The notes under the pieces are model-generated. The model was not told the origin of the DNA, made no database searches, and saw only the letters and a program-made list of their open reading frames with translations. This document shows positions 25,824 to 33,633 of a stretch of DNA of 64,000 nucleotides, one piece after another. Numbering within the stretch: position 1 is the first letter of the stretch; every line of letters starts with the position of its first letter. Source of the stretch: an uncultured Lentisphaerota bacterium (GTDB lineage Bacteria; Verrucomicrobiota; Kiritimatiellia; CAIQIC01); NCBI GenBank assembly GCA_903889245.1, contig CAISWQ010000038.1:1-64000 (forward strand), given 5' to 3'. Made by a program: the position numbers and the translations under genes.

Positions 25824-26603
25824 TTACGCTTTCACCACGGTGAGCTGCGGCCCGGCCCGGCGCAACCATCGCAGCTCCCGCGGCGCGATCCCGGCATCCA
25901 GCACCACGCGATCGAGCGCGTCCCACCCGGCGAACCGGGCGAACGACGTGCGCCCGAACTTGCTGCTATCGGCTACCAGCACGGCGCGCTGCGCGCTCTG
26001 GATCATCGCGCGTGAGACCTGCGCGATCGCGAGGCTGCTCGTGTAGAGGCCGCGCGCGTCGGCGGCGTCGGCGCCGAGGAACGCAAGGTCCGCCCGGAAC
26101 GCGCGCAGGTTATCCACCGTTAGCGGGCCGGAGAGGTCCGGGCTGCCGCGATTCACCTGCCCGCCGAGCAGCACCAGTTCGAGTCCCTCGCGCGCGTGGA
26201 GCGCGGACGCGATCGCCAGCGACGTGGTCAGCACCTTCAGCTTGCGGATGCCCGCCAGCGCGCGCGCGACCGCGAGCGTCGTCGTGCCCGTATCCAGCAT
26301 CACGGTCATGCCGGGCGCGACCAGCGCGACGGCGGCGCGGGCGAGCGCCTCCTTCTCCGCCAGCCGCGTCTGGCGGCGCGCGTCGAACTCGAAGGCGACG
26401 ACCGCCGGCGCGGCCAGCAGCGCGCCACCGTGCGTCCGGGTGACCTTGCCCGCCTGCGCGAGCGCGTCGAGGTCACGCCGGATGGTCATCGGCGTCACGC
26501 GGAAGCGCCGCGTCAGCTCGGCCACGGCCACCTCGCGCTGCGCGGCGAGCAGATGCAGGATGTCCTGTAGCCGCGTCGTCGAACCGGTCTTCTTTTCCGT
26601 CAT
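25824..26603 (-). CDS. DeoR-family transcriptional regulator
   Basis: A 259-residue regulator. An N-terminal winged helix-turn-helix (V-A-E-L-T-R-R-F-R-V-T-P-M-T-I-R-R-D-L) of DeoR type is followed by the sugar-phosphate sensor domain (M-L-D-T-G-T-T-T-L, G-G-Q-V-N, D-S-S-K-F-G-R). DeoR proteins usually repress a sugar operon until a phosphorylated intermediate accumulates; here it is the first gene of the operon it probably controls. Array 4 lies 25 nt upstream of the ATG at 26603. In-frame extensions upstream read through the array and are not coding. Confidence 0.9.
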   Translation of the reverse strand: MTEKKTGSTTRLQDILHLLAAQREVAVAELTRRFRVTPMTIRRDLDALAQAGKVTRTHGGALLAAPAVVAFEFDARRQTRLAEKEALARAAVALVAPGMTVMLDTGTTTLAVARALAGIRKLKVLTTSLAIASALHAREGLELVLLGGQVNRGSPDLSGPLTVDNLRAFRADLAFLGADAADARGLYTSSLAIAQVSRAMIQSAQRAVLVADSSKFGRTSFARFAGWDALDRVVLDAGIAPRELRWLRRAGPQLTVVKA

Positions 26604-26628
26604 GCTGGCCTCAAAGGTGTGTATCTGT

Positions 26629-26738
26629 TTCCAAGCCTTGGAAAAACTCCGGCGGGACGTTCCAAGCCCTGGAACTTTCCGGCCTTGCGTCTTCCAATCC
26701 CTGGAAAAAACGGGGTCATGGTTTTCCAATCCCTGGAA
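26629..26738. repeat. TTCCA-N5-TGGAA array 4 (4 copies)
   Basis: Copies at 26629-26643, 26660-26674 (TTCCAAGCCCTGGAA), 26692-26706 and 26724-26738 (both TTCCAATCCCTGGAA); centre spacing 31, 32 and 32 bp. The array starts 1 nt beyond the stop codon of the MFS gene and ends 25 nt before the DeoR start, occupying nearly the whole intergenic gap in front of the sugar operon. Confidence 0.93.
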
Positions 26739-26739
26739 A

Positions 26740-28101
26740 TCACTGCCGCCAATGCGCCTCAATTTCCTCCAGCGTCTTGCCCTTGGTTTCCGGCGTCAGC
26801 CGCGCGAGCACCAGCATCAGCGCGAGCGTGATGCCGGCGAAGACGAGGAACGTGCCGACCTGCGACCACTCCTGCAGCTTCGGGAAGATCAGCAGGATCA
26901 CGAAATCGGTGACCCAGTTGGAGAAGGTGCAGATCGAGGTGGCGCGGCCGCGGACGCGCGTCGGGAAGATTTCGGAGATGATCAGCCACGAGCAGGGGCC
27001 GATGCCGATCGCGTAGGCGACCACCGAGAACAGCACGATCAGCAGGACCAGGGTGTTGGAGAAGACGTGGAACTGGAACTCGACGGCGAACAGCAGCAGC
27101 GCGAGGATGACACCAGCCGAGGAGGCGAGCAGCAGGACGCGGCGGCCAAGTTTGTCTATGACGAACATCGTCGCGATGGTCGAGCCGAACAGCACGACGC
27201 CGACCAGGACCATGCCGAGCATCGCGCTGGACTCGCTCTGGAAGCCGAGGTCGAGCAGGAGCTTCGGGCAATATTGCGTGACCGCCTGCAGGCCGCACGC
27301 CTGCGAGAAGACCTGGACAAGGATGCCGATGATCATCGGCATGACGAAGGGCTGGCGAAACAACTGGCCGAGCGAGGCTTCCTCGTGACTGATCGCGTCC
27401 TGGATCTCGCGCATCTCGCGCTGGGCGTGTTCCGCGCCATCCACGCTGGCGAGGATCGCGCGCGCCTTGTCGAACTGGCCGCGCTTGGCCAGCCAGCGCG
27501 GGCTTTCCGGCACGAAGAACAGGGCGACGAGGAACAGCGACGAGGGCAGCACGCCGGAGGCGAACATCCAGCGCCACGCATAGTCATCGCGCCACGCGGG
27601 CGAGCCGCAGCTCGCGAGGCCCCAGCCGATGGCGTAGGCCACCAACATGCCGAAGGTGATCGCGAGCTGGTTGAGCGTCACCAGCCGGCCGCGGATGCGC
27701 GCGGGCGCGACCTCGGCGATATAGACCGGCGAGACCGGGCTGGCGAAGCCGATGGCGATGCCGCTGATGAAGCGCGCGAGCGTGAAGGCCCACACCGCGC
27801 CGGGCAGCGCCGTGCCGAGCGAGGAGAGCACGAACAGCACCGCCGCCATGATCAACACCTTCTTGCGGCCGATACGGTCGCTGATGAAGCCGGCGACGCT
27901 CGCGCCCAGCATGCAGCCGCAGGCGACGGCGCTGACCGCCACGCCGAGCTCGCCGGCGGTCAGCGCAAAGTGGCGGTTGAGAAACGGGATCGCGCCGGCG
28001 ATGACGGCGATGTCGAAGCCGAACAGCAGGCCGCCGACGGCGGCGACGGTGGAGATGAGGTACACATACCCCGCGCTTCCTTTGGCCTGCTGGCTTGGCA
28101 T
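26740..28101 (-). CDS. MFS sugar porter (XylE/AraE/galactose-permease type)
   Basis: A 453-residue protein with about 12 hydrophobic helices. Sugar porter signatures are present: D-R-I-G-R-K-K after TM2, R-F-I-S-G-I-A-I-G, P-E-S-P-R-W-L after TM6, D-K-L-G-R-R in the second half and P-E-T-K-G at the C-terminus. It would import a monosaccharide by proton symport across the inner membrane. It lies upstream of the sugar operon on the same strand, separated from it only by array 4, so it probably supplies the substrate of that operon. Confidence 0.9.
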   Translation of the reverse strand: MPSQQAKGSAGYVYLISTVAAVGGLLFGFDIAVIAGAIPFLNRHFALTAGELGVAVSAVACGCMLGASVAGFISDRIGRKKVLIMAAVLFVLSSLGTALPGAVWAFTLARFISGIAIGFASPVSPVYIAEVAPARIRGRLVTLNQLAITFGMLVAYAIGWGLASCGSPAWRDDYAWRWMFASGVLPSSLFLVALFFVPESPRWLAKRGQFDKARAILASVDGAEHAQREMREIQDAISHEEASLGQLFRQPFVMPMIIGILVQVFSQACGLQAVTQYCPKLLLDLGFQSESSAMLGMVLVGVVLFGSTIATMFVIDKLGRRVLLLASSAGVILALLLFAVEFQFHVFSNTLVLLIVLFSVVAYAIGIGPCSWLIISEIFPTRVRGRATSICTFSNWVTDFVILLIFPKLQEWSQVGTFLVFAGITLALMLVLARLTPETKGKTLEEIEAHWRQ

Positions 28102-28125
28102 AAGTGTCTTTCCGGCCGGCGCGCC

Positions 28126-29139
28126 TCACAGCAGATGTTTGCTGTCGAAGATGAGCACCGACCTGTCGGCATTCAACGATCCGTGCGCGTAGGCGGGGAT
28201 ACCCGGCAACTCGATCCGCTCGACCTGCCGGCTGGCCAGTTCCAGCAACCACAGCGCATACGTTTTGTCCCCCGCGGCGTGTCCGTGAATCAGGATGGTC
28301 CGGCCGTCGGCGCACCAGAACGGGCCGTGAATCCAGCGGAAGGAACCCTGCCGCACCGGGAAACTGGTCGCGCCGCCGGGCCACTGCATCAGGCACAGGT
28401 CGTGGAGACCCCGTGGCGTGTTGGAGGTGAAGAACGCGAGTTGGCGGCCATCGGGCGAGAAGACCGGCCGGTAGTCGAGGCCCGCGTGCTTCGTCACCTG
28501 CTTGAGCTCCCCGGTCGCGGTGTTGACCTGCCACAGATTCTGATGGCCGGAGCGGTCGGAGACGAAGACCACCGTGCGGCCGTCCGGCGTGATGCACGGG
28601 CGCTCGTCCACGTGCGGCCCCGTGGTCAGCCGGCGCCGGTGGCCGCCGTCGCGGTCCATGATCCAGAGGTTGCGCGGCGACCGGCCGGCGTCGAACTGGT
28701 GGTCCATGTTCCAGTCGGTGTCGGTCGCGACGCCCGCGTTGGAGAAGTACACGAGCTGCCGGCCGTCCGCCGTCCAGAACGGATGTCCGGCGAGCGCCCG
28801 GTCGTCGGTCAGCTTGCTGGACCGCCGCGGTTCGAGGTCGTAGCGCCAGAGGTTGAAGCCCGTCTCGCCCTCCTGCCGGCCCCAGAACAGCACGCTCTCG
28901 CCGCGCGCGTCGAGCATCGGCTGGATGAAGTAGCCGTCCGGGCTCAACCGCCGTACGGTGCCCGGCACGCCGGACCGGCCCTGCATCCGGATCAGGTAGA
29001 TCGCGTTGGACCGTTGCCGCGCGGGTGCGCGCTCCGGCGTCGCGGCGTGGCCGCCGAGCGCCAGCGCGCCGCCCGCGCCGCCGAGGCGCCGCAGGAACTC
29101 GCGCCGCCCATAACGTCCCATCTGTTCAGCCAGGTGCAT
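28126..29139 (-). CDS. Tat-exported TolB/PD40-type beta-propeller protein
   Basis: A 337-residue protein with a twin-arginine signal (G-R-R-E-F-L-R-R-L) and repeated propeller blades: S-P-D-G, T-A-D-G-R-Q-L-V-Y-F-S, T-P-D-G-R-T-V-V-F-V-S, S-P-D-G-R-Q-L-A-F-F. This PD40/TolB-like fold is shared with oligogalacturonate lyase-type propellers. No lyase residues can be assigned. The first ATG (29139) is used here; a later ATG at 29121 also precedes the Tat motif. It is first gene after a canonical-looking minus-strand promoter and 24 nt before the sugar porter gene. Confidence 0.72.
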   Translation of the reverse strand: MHLAEQMGRYGRREFLRRLGGAGGALALGGHAATPERAPARQRSNAIYLIRMQGRSGVPGTVRRLSPDGYFIQPMLDARGESVLFWGRQEGETGFNLWRYDLEPRRSSKLTDDRALAGHPFWTADGRQLVYFSNAGVATDTDWNMDHQFDAGRSPRNLWIMDRDGGHRRRLTTGPHVDERPCITPDGRTVVFVSDRSGHQNLWQVNTATGELKQVTKHAGLDYRPVFSPDGRQLAFFTSNTPRGLHDLCLMQWPGGATSFPVRQGSFRWIHGPFWCADGRTILIHGHAAGDKTYALWLLELASRQVERIELPGIPAYAHGSLNADRSVLIFDSKHLL

Positions 29140-29206
29140 CGCCGCCGCTCCGTCACCCGCCGGCCGGCGTTGCGCCGCGCCATGTGCGGATGTGTTGCTA
29201 TGTGTT

Positions 29207-29220
29207 CGTTTAGATAAACG
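29207..29220. promoter_or_regulatory. Palindromic operator candidate at the divergent promoter
   Basis: CGTTTA-GA-TAAACG is a perfect 6-bp inverted repeat in an otherwise very GC-rich gap. It overlaps the proposed -10 element of the minus-strand promoter, which is the classic position for a repressor site. Which protein would bind it is unknown. Confidence 0.45.
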
Positions 29221-29239
29221 CCGGCCCCGCCGGTGTCAA
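29211..29239 (-). promoter_or_regulatory. Sigma70-like promoter for the propeller/sugar-porter unit
   Basis: On the minus strand an exact TTGACA (29239-29234) is followed by a 17-bp spacer and TATCTA (29216-29211). The -10 match is partial, but the -35 and spacing are ideal. Expected transcription start is about 65 nt upstream of the propeller start codon at 29139. Confidence 0.5.
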
Positions 29240-29271
29240 GCGCCATTTGCGCGGCCGGGCGGCGCGTGTGA

Positions 29272-29300
29272 TTGGCAACGCGGCCCGCTTCGTCTAGGAT
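29272..29300 (+). promoter_or_regulatory. Sigma70-like promoter for the sulfatase gene
   Basis: TTGGCA (29272-29277), a 17-bp spacer and TAGGAT (29295-29300) give a good sigma70-type match on the plus strand. It lies 27 nt before the sulfatase ATG, with GGAG (29318-29321) as ribosome-binding site. It diverges from the minus promoter within the same 188-bp gap. Confidence 0.5.
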
Positions 29301-29327
29301 GCCGCCCGGTCGAACCCGGAGCGAACC

Positions 29328-30836
29328 ATGAAAACACGCCGCCCGTTTCTGCTGGCCGCCGCGCTCGGCGCGCTCGCGCTGCCCCTGCTGGGCCGGGCCG
29401 CCACCACCCCGGCGGCCCAACCGAACATCGTCATCATCTTTACCGATGACCAGGGCTGGGCGGACGTCGGCTGCTTCGGGGCCAAGGGGTTCACGACGCC
29501 GAACCTCGACGGGCTCGCGCGCGAGGGCTGCCGCTTCACCAACTTCCACGTGGCGCAGGCGGTCTGCTCGGCGTCGCGCGCGGGGCTGCTGACCGGCTGC
29601 TACCCGAACCGCATCGGCATCCACGGCGCGCTCGGGCCCAACGCGCGCCACGGGATCGGCCCCGGCGAGATGACGCTCGCCGAGCTGGTCAAGCAGCGCG
29701 GCTACGCGACGGGCGCGGCGGGCAAGTGGCACCTCGGCCATCTGCCGCCCTACCTGCCGACGCGCCACGGCTTCGACGAGTGGCTCGGCCTCCCGTATTC
29801 CAACGACATGTGGCCGCTGCATCCCGAGGCGAAGCCCGGCACCTATCCGCCGCTGCCGCTCTACGAGAACGAGAGCATCAAGATCCGAGAGGTGGGCCAC
29901 GCCGAGCAGAGCCAGCTCACCACGTGGTACACGGAGCGCGCGGTGCAGTTCATCGAAAAGAATAAGGACCGCCCGTTCTTCTTCTACCTCGCGCACAACA
30001 TGCCGCACGTCCCGCTGCACGTCAGCGACAAGTTCAAGGGCAAGTCGGCGCGCGGCCTCTATGGCGACGTGATCGAGGAGATTGACTGGTCGGTCGGCGA
30101 GGTCGTGAAGGCGCTGGAGCGCTGCGGTGTGGCGCAGAATACGTGGATCATTTTCACCAGCGACAACGGCCCGTGGCTTTCCTACGGCGACCACGCGGGC
30201 TCGGTCGGCCCGCTGCGCGAGGGCAAGGGCACCGCGTGGGACGGCGGCACGCGCACGCCGTGCATCATGCGCTGGCCTGGCAAAATCCCTGCCGGTACCG
30301 AGAGCAAGGCGCCGCTGATGACGATTGACCTGCTCCCGACCATCGCCGGGCGCATCGGCGCGCAGCCGCCCGCGCACACCATTGACGGGCTCGACTGCTG
30401 GCCGCTGATCGCCGGCGTGCCGGGCGCGAAGAATCCGCACGAGGCCTACTACTGCTACTATGAAAACAACCAGTTGCAGGCCGTCTGGGACGGCCGCTGG
30501 AAACTGCAACTGCCGCACACCTACCGCACGCTTGGCGGCCGCCCCGGCGGACAGGGCGGCCTCCCCGTGAAGTACGAGCAGCGCAAGCTGGAGGTCGCGG
30601 AACTTTATGACCTCGACGCCGACATCGGCGAGACGCAGAACGTCGCCGCCGCGCATCCCGACGTGGTCGCGCGGCTCGAGGCGCTCGCGGAGAAAGGCCG
30701 CGTCGAATTGGGCGACTCGCTGACCAAGCGCGAAGGCCGCGGCGTCCGCCCCGCGCCGACCGTGCCGGGCGAGAATCCCAAGCCGAAGGCCAAGCGCGTC
30801 GTCCGCGCCGGCATCAACGTGATCTACGCCGACTGA
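29328..30836 (+). CDS. Secreted S1-family sulfatase (C-S-A-S-R type)
   Basis: A 502-residue exported sulfatase. N-I-V-I-I-F-T-D-D-Q-G-W is the N-terminal metal motif; the formylglycine signature is C-S-A-S-R starting at Cys80, with Ala instead of the usual Pro; K-W-H-L-G and T-S-D-N-G-P supply further active-site residues. This arylsulfatase-like architecture is typical of glycan sulfatases. It has its own sigma70-like promoter and a GGAG Shine-Dalgarno 6 nt before the ATG. Downstream lies array 5 and the LacI gene. Confidence 0.9.
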   Translation: MKTRRPFLLAAALGALALPLLGRAATTPAAQPNIVIIFTDDQGWADVGCFGAKGFTTPNLDGLAREGCRFTNFHVAQAVCSASRAGLLTGCYPNRIGIHGALGPNARHGIGPGEMTLAELVKQRGYATGAAGKWHLGHLPPYLPTRHGFDEWLGLPYSNDMWPLHPEAKPGTYPPLPLYENESIKIREVGHAEQSQLTTWYTERAVQFIEKNKDRPFFFYLAHNMPHVPLHVSDKFKGKSARGLYGDVIEEIDWSVGEVVKALERCGVAQNTWIIFTSDNGPWLSYGDHAGSVGPLREGKGTAWDGGTRTPCIMRWPGKIPAGTESKAPLMTIDLLPTIAGRIGAQPPAHTIDGLDCWPLIAGVPGAKNPHEAYYCYYENNQLQAVWDGRWKLQLPHTYRTLGGRPGGQGGLPVKYEQRKLEVAELYDLDADIGETQNVAAAHPDVVARLEALAEKGRVELGDSLTKREGRGVRPAPTVPGENPKPKAKRVVRAGINVIYAD

Positions 30837-30902
30837 AGATGAACAGCGAAGGCGGGAAGACGCGAAGGAATCGCGTGTGGTCGGCGGTCTGCGGTGTCGC
30901 TT

Positions 30903-30979
30903 TTCCAAGCCTTGGAAAAATCCCGAGATAATTTTCCAAACCTTGGAAAACCGGGCTTGCGCTTTTCCAAGGCTTGGAA
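30903..30979. repeat. TTCCA-N5-TGGAA array 5 (3 copies)
   Basis: Copies at 30903-30917, 30934-30948 (TTCCAAACCTTGGAA) and 30965-30979 (TTCCAAGGCTTGGAA); spacing 31 and 31 bp. The last copy ends only 11 nt before the LacI-family ATG, so bound protein would directly block expression. This makes the LacI protein an obvious candidate ligand, untested. Confidence 0.93.
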
Positions 30980-30990
30980 AAAATACGCGC

Positions 30991-32022
30991 ATGAACGTGC
31001 GCCCTTCCATCCGCGACGTCGCCCGGCAGGCGGGCGTCTCGCATACGGCCGCCTCGCTCGCGCTGCGGCGCGACCCGCGCATCCCGGCCGCAACGCGGCA
31101 GCGCGTCGAGCAGGCCGCCGCCCGGCTCGGCTACCGCCGCCACGCGGTGCTCGCCAGCCTGATGGCGCAACTGCGCACGCTCAAGGTGCAGCCGGAGACC
31201 GCGACGCTGGGCTTCGTCACCTCGTGGCCGACGCGCGAGGGCTGGCGTAGTTCTCCAAATCACCGCCGCTTCTTCGCCGGCGCGGAGCGGCGCGCACACG
31301 AGCTGGGCTACCGCCTCGATCTCTTCTGGCTGCGCGCGCCGGGCATGACCGCGCGGCGCATGAGCGCCATCCTGCGCTCGCGCGGCATCGAGGGGCTGCT
31401 GCTCCAGTCGCTGCCGCAGGCCGGCGGTGAGCTCGCGCTGGACTGGCGGCACTTCGCCGCGGTCGCCAAGGGCCTGACGATTGCGCGGCCGCGGCTGCAC
31501 CGCGTGGTCTCGTCGCACTTCGAGGACATGCGGCTGGTGATGGCGCAACTCCGGCGGCTTGGCTACCGCCGGCCCGGCCTTGTCCTCGACGAGGAGCACG
31601 ACGCGCGCGTGGACCACGCGTGGCTGGCCGCCTACCTCCTCCAGCAGCAGGAGCTGCCGGGGCGCGACCGCGTACCCGCGCTGATCCTGCGGGCGGGGCA
31701 GGGGGCACGGCAGTTCGCCGCTTGGCGGGGACAACATCAGCCGGAGGTGGTGCTCTTCACCGATCTGCCGGTGCCGGCGTGGCTCGCGGAGCAGAAGGTG
31801 CGGGTGCCGCGCGAACTCGGCCTCGTGCATCTGGACTGGTCGCCGGAGGTCGCGCCGCTCGCGGGCGTGGACCTCGACGTGGAGGCGCTCGGCGCGGCGG
31901 CGGTGGATCTGCTGGTCGGCCAGTTGCACGCGCACGAGCGCGGCGTGCCGCGGCGCGAGAAGATCGTCGCCGTCAGCGGCCGCTGGGTGCCGGGCACCTC
32001 GCTGCGACGGCAGGCAAAGTAG
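30991..32022 (+). CDS. LacI-family transcriptional regulator
   Basis: A 343-residue regulator. The N-terminal helix-turn-helix reads S-I-R-D-V-A-R-Q-A-G-V-S-H-T-A-A-S-L-A-L, followed by a hinge helix region (A-A-A-R-L-G-Y-R) and a periplasmic-binding-protein-like sensor (residues about 65-340). LacI proteins bind palindromic operators and release on sugar binding. The ATG at 30991 is 11 nt from array 5, consistent with autoregulation. It is followed by an MFS hexuronate-type transporter gene. Its helix-turn-helix could recognise the array dyads, which recur in front of eight other units in this window. Confidence 0.9.
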   Translation: MNVRPSIRDVARQAGVSHTAASLALRRDPRIPAATRQRVEQAAARLGYRRHAVLASLMAQLRTLKVQPETATLGFVTSWPTREGWRSSPNHRRFFAGAERRAHELGYRLDLFWLRAPGMTARRMSAILRSRGIEGLLLQSLPQAGGELALDWRHFAAVAKGLTIARPRLHRVVSSHFEDMRLVMAQLRRLGYRRPGLVLDEEHDARVDHAWLAAYLLQQQELPGRDRVPALILRAGQGARQFAAWRGQHQPEVVLFTDLPVPAWLAEQKVRVPRELGLVHLDWSPEVAPLAGVDLDVEALGAAAVDLLVGQLHAHERGVPRREKIVAVSGRWVPGTSLRRQAK

Positions 32023-32128
32023 TCGCCACGCTCCGCGTGATTTTACTGGAAACCGATTTCGGCGTTGTGGCGCCGGCGGGGCTGGGGTTTAATGCGCGCC
32101 ACTGTTCGGTGACCGTGGGAGACAAGGC

Positions 32129-33418
32129 ATGAACATGATGGATCAGGCCGGGTCGGTGGTCGCGACGCGCATCCGTTATGGCGTGGTGGCGCTGGCGGTG
32201 TTGCTGGCGATGGTGACCTACCTCGACCGCGCCTGCATCGCCACGCTCGCGCCGGGCATTCAGGCCGACTTGGGCTTGAGCAAGGACCAGATGAGCGTGG
32301 TCTATAGCGCGTTCGCGCTGGCCTACGCGCTCTTCGAAATCCCGACCGCGTGGTGGGCCGACCGGCGCGGCACGCGCCACGTGCTGACGCGGATCGTGCT
32401 GTGGTGGTCGGCCTTCACGGTGCTCACCGCCGCCGCCTGGAACTACGCCGTGCTGGTGGTCACGCGCTTCCTGTTTGGCGCGGGCGAGGCCGGCGCGTGG
32501 CCGAGCGTGGCGCGGACGTTCTCGCGCTGGGTGCCGCGGTCGGAGCGCGGCACCATCCAGGGCATCTTCTTCAGCGGCGCGCACCTCGCGGGCGGCCTGA
32601 CGCCGATGCTGGTGGTCTGGCTGACGCAGTCGTTGGGCCTGCACTGGCGGCTGGTGTTCGTGATGTTCGGCCTGGTCGGCGTGGTGTGGGCGGTGGCGTG
32701 GTATCGCTGGTTCCGCAACGATCCCGCGGAGCACAGCCGGGTGAATGCCGCGGAACTGGCGCGGATCACCGCCGACCGCGCGCCGGCGGGCGCGCACCAC
32801 GAGGGCTGGGCCTACTGGAAACAGCTTTTCGGCCATCCCAATACCCTGCCGCTCCTGCTGATGTATTTCCCCAACAGCTACGCCTTCTATTTCTGCATCA
32901 CCTGGCTGCCAACCTACCTCAAGGAGAAGCACGGGCTGGATGCCATGCAGCTTGGCCTCTTCGCGGGCCTGCCGCTGATCTTGAGCGTGGCGGGCGACCT
33001 GTTCGGCGGCGTCACGACCGATGTGGTCACGCGGCGCTTCGGGCTGCGGCTCGGCCGGTGCGGCGTGGGCGCGGTCGCCTATGTGCTGGCGGGCGCCTCG
33101 ATGATCCTCGCGACGGTGGCGCCGCAGCCGCTGCTGGCCGCGACGCTGATCGCCGTGGCCGTGGCGGCGAGCATGTTCACGCTCGGCTCGTCGTGGAGCC
33201 TGTGCCTCGACATCGGCGGCAACCACGCGGGCGTGGTCAGCGCGGCGATGAACACCTCGGGCGCGTTGAGCTCGGTGATCAGCCCGCTGATGGTGACGTG
33301 GCTGCTGAAGCATTTTGAAAACAACTGGAACCTGCCGCTGCTGGTGATGGGCGGGCTCTTCCTCATGGGCGCCGTCTGCTGGGGTCTCATCAATCCACAC
33401 AAGCGCATCTTCGAGTGA
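32129..33418 (+). CDS. MFS transporter, ACS (hexuronate/aldonate-type) family
   Basis: A 429-residue protein with about 12 transmembrane helices. The N-terminal T-Y-L-D-R-A and the motif W-W-A-D-R-R-G-T-R after TM2, plus G-A-G-E-A-G-A-W-P-S in TM4, are typical of the anion:cation symporter family (ExuT, GudP, DgoT). Hexuronates, galactonate or glucarate are likely substrates. It lies 106 nt after the LacI regulator and could be regulated by it. A weak hairpin (CACGC/GCGTG, 32027-32039) lies between them. Confidence 0.85.
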   Translation: MNMMDQAGSVVATRIRYGVVALAVLLAMVTYLDRACIATLAPGIQADLGLSKDQMSVVYSAFALAYALFEIPTAWWADRRGTRHVLTRIVLWWSAFTVLTAAAWNYAVLVVTRFLFGAGEAGAWPSVARTFSRWVPRSERGTIQGIFFSGAHLAGGLTPMLVVWLTQSLGLHWRLVFVMFGLVGVVWAVAWYRWFRNDPAEHSRVNAAELARITADRAPAGAHHEGWAYWKQLFGHPNTLPLLLMYFPNSYAFYFCITWLPTYLKEKHGLDAMQLGLFAGLPLILSVAGDLFGGVTTDVVTRRFGLRLGRCGVGAVAYVLAGASMILATVAPQPLLAATLIAVAVAASMFTLGSSWSLCLDIGGNHAGVVSAAMNTSGALSSVISPLMVTWLLKHFENNWNLPLLVMGGLFLMGAVCWGLINPHKRIFE

Positions 33419-33489
33419 AATTTATTTTCCAGATTGCGAATGGTTCTGGATGGGGAAGCCCACAACAGCGGCAGCGGCCCGATCGCAAC

Positions 33490-33590
33490 CCGTCTCTGTG
33501 GGCGGGGTTTCCAACCCCGCGAACCGCCACCGCCACGGCAGCCACAACGAGCAAAGCAGGCGGGCTACTTTTAACGGCGGCGAGCCGCCG
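33490..33590. repeat. Palindromic intergenic element
   Basis: The 215-nt gap between the MFS and lipoprotein genes contains GCGGGGTT/AACCCCGC (33502-33520, 3-nt loop) and CGGCGG/CCGCCG (33575-33590). The first resembles the 'gggcggggtttccaaccccgc' palindromes that recur between genes in related bacteria. No gene or clear promoter is seen in the gap. Confidence 0.55.
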
Positions 33591-33633
33591 CCGCTCCCAG
33601 TTAGCCGGAGCACGCTGGTTGACTTACCTCCGC

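Noticed and set aside
26224-29217. A 997-codon plus-strand open frame opposite the DeoR, MFS and propeller genes
   Set aside because: It is rich in Arg, His and Glu without domains and mirrors high-GC codon structure of the real minus-strand genes.
28992-31082. A 696-codon minus-strand open frame
   Set aside because: Antisense to the sulfatase at 29328 and crossing the divergent promoter region; no recognisable domain.
32027-32044. Hairpin CACGC/GCGTG followed by ATTTT as a terminator after LacI
   Set aside because: Stem of only 5 bp and a very short T run; too weak to call.
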